This document shows positions 63,111-64,000 of a stretch of 64,000 nt of DNA, one piece after another. The first letter of the stretch is position 1. Every line of letters begins with the position of its first letter. The DNA lies in assembly GCF_012912005.1 (NCBI RefSeq), contig NZ_JABBEA010000003.1, positions 248,001 to 312,000 of the forward strand. The letters run 5' to 3'. The notes under the pieces were generated by a model. It did no database searches and was not told where the DNA came from. It saw only the letters and a program-made list of their open reading frames with translations. The translations under genes and the position numbers were made by a program. Origin of the DNA: Paenibacillus sp. SZ31 (GTDB taxonomy: Bacteria > Bacillota > Bacilli > Paenibacillales > Paenibacillaceae).

Positions 63111-64000
63111 GTACCAAGAAGTGGCTTGCTTTGGCTGTGATATGTATCGGAATAGGTTTGCTTGGGACATCCATCTATGGGGTTCAGTTCGGAGATGAAC
63201 GGGAGCATTACTCCAAACGATGGGATTTCAAAGCGGATGAATTGCAGAACATGATCATGGATGCTAATTTCAGTGCGGATATTGAGTTTGTCGTAAGCCC
63301 GGATTCGAATGGTTATATCGAAGTGGATGGCAAATGGGACACTGCCGTAGTCAAAAGCTTTGAACAAGCCACTTTATCCAACGGTACATTCCAACTTTCT
63401 CAGACAGAACGTGATCGATTGCAATTTTTTACCCTGTATTGGAATGATCAAGACTCTACAATAACGGTTGCCCTGCCTGAAGGACACCAGTTAAATGAGG
63501 TTAAGCTGGATTCTTCTTCAAGTGACTGGGATCTGACAGGTCTGAATGCCAATCAGCTTGAGCTGAACAATACCTCAGGTTCCATTCGTCTGGAAAACAT
63601 CAAGGCGCCCAATATAGAATTGGCTCTAACTTCGGGTGACATTAACGCTTCCATGATTAATGGAGACATGACCGTGAAACAGACATCCGGAAGCTTCACT
63701 GCTGATCAGATAGTCGGTCAAGTAAACAGTGAGATTAAATCAGGAGATATTGAGATCACTGAATTGAATGGTGCGGCCGATGTTCAATTCACCTCGGGTA
63801 GCATTCATATTGAACAGTCCCATTCCGCCCCAATTAATGCGTCTGGAACATCAGGAGATATTTTCATTCAAGCTGCACCTGATTTTGACGGAATCTATGA
63901 TGCTAAGGCTACTTCCGGAAGTGTAGATGTACCTGAATCGCCAATGGTAAGCCGGGAAGTGATCAAGGCCCGTACTTCTTCTGGCAGCATCGAGATTACC
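63107..64000 (+). CDS. DUF4097-type repeat protein (partial)
   Basis: Starts MSTKKWLALAVICIGIGLLG (membrane anchor) and continues as a repetitive beta-helix of DUF4097/LiaG type with TSGS/TSGD repeats (NNTSGSIRLENI, LTSGDINASM, QTSGSFTADQ, FTSGSIHIEQ, ATSGSVDVPE). The frame is open to the window end (298 codons). Such proteins sit on the outer face of the membrane and are thought to sense or respond to cell-envelope stress with PadR and HAAS partners. Coupled to the HAAS gene by ATGA. Confidence 0.88.
   Translation, partial: MSTKKWLALAVICIGIGLLGTSIYGVQFGDEREHYSKRWDFKADELQNMIMDANFSADIEFVVSPDSNGYIEVDGKWDTAVVKSFEQATLSNGTFQLSQTERDRLQFFTLYWNDQDSTITVALPEGHQLNEVKLDSSSSDWDLTGLNANQLELNNTSGSIRLENIKAPNIELALTSGDINASMINGDMTVKQTSGSFTADQIVGQVNSEIKSGDIEITELNGAADVQFTSGSIHIEQSHSAPINASGTSGDIFIQAAPDFDGIYDAKATSGSVDVPESPMVSREVIKARTSSGSIEIT

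Overview
The window looks like chromosomal DNA of an endospore-forming, low-to-mid GC Firmicute, most probably Paenibacillus. Supporting signs are a GerA-type germinant receptor operon, strong AGGAGG ribosome binding sites, frequent TTG/GTG starts, BlaI/M56, PerR/KatA and PadR-HAAS-DUF4097 modules, and plant-polymer enzymes (PL10 pectate lyase, GH3 glycosidase). No rRNA, tRNA, CRISPR array, transposase or prophage was seen. The species call is inference.

Layout. 1-11.5 kb: tail-less response regulator, MFS permease, YoaE-like molybdopterin oxidoreductase, formate/nitrite-family channel, NADH oxidase, secreted pectate lyase, glutathione peroxidase, and a Fur-controlled siderophore pair (ABC ATPase plus FhuF-like reductase). 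11.5-27.4 kb: a long minus-strand cluster built from a secreted vWA protein, a tubulin/FtsZ-like GTPase, an unrecognised 815-residue protein, a membrane vWA protein, a small beta-rich protein, a zinc-ribbon P-loop GTPase and a membrane-anchored GTPase-associated-type protein. A divergent pair (47-residue membrane peptide, zinc-ribbon membrane protein) stands at its upstream end. This is the best candidate for a poorly described system: NTPase modules tied to vWA and membrane components. 27.7-37 kb: DEAD-box helicase with an RGG tail, a 0.9 kb gene-poor gap with a 199-bp dyad repeat, SulP transporter, UbiB-type kinase with a phasin-like partner, ThuA-like protein, SDR, a 5'-truncated cobyrinate synthase remnant and a HemD-like protein. 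37-42.5 kb: gerA-type operon with an extra 73-residue membrane protein. 42.5-53 kb: pirin, DoxX, M56/BlaI, catalase, degenerate-receiver regulator with PerR-like repressor, diguanylate cyclase, aldo/keto reductase, degenerate hybrid kinase. 53-64 kb: anaerobic ribonucleotide reductase nrdDG, soluble chemoreceptor, GH3 enzyme, Rieske oxidoreductase, PadR-HAAS-DUF4097 operon running off the end.

Regulation. Oxygen/redox control recurs. The formate/nitrite channel and nrdDG each have a TGTGA-N6-TCACA-type box exactly 21 nt upstream of a -10 hexamer, the geometry of an FNR-activated promoter. The NADH oxidase promoter instead carries such a box in its -35/-10 spacer and two more downstream, the geometry of Rex-type repression. 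Fur, PerR-like, BlaI-type and cre-like operators can be placed at other promoters. Starts were chosen mainly from ribosome binding sites; several differ from the longest open frame.
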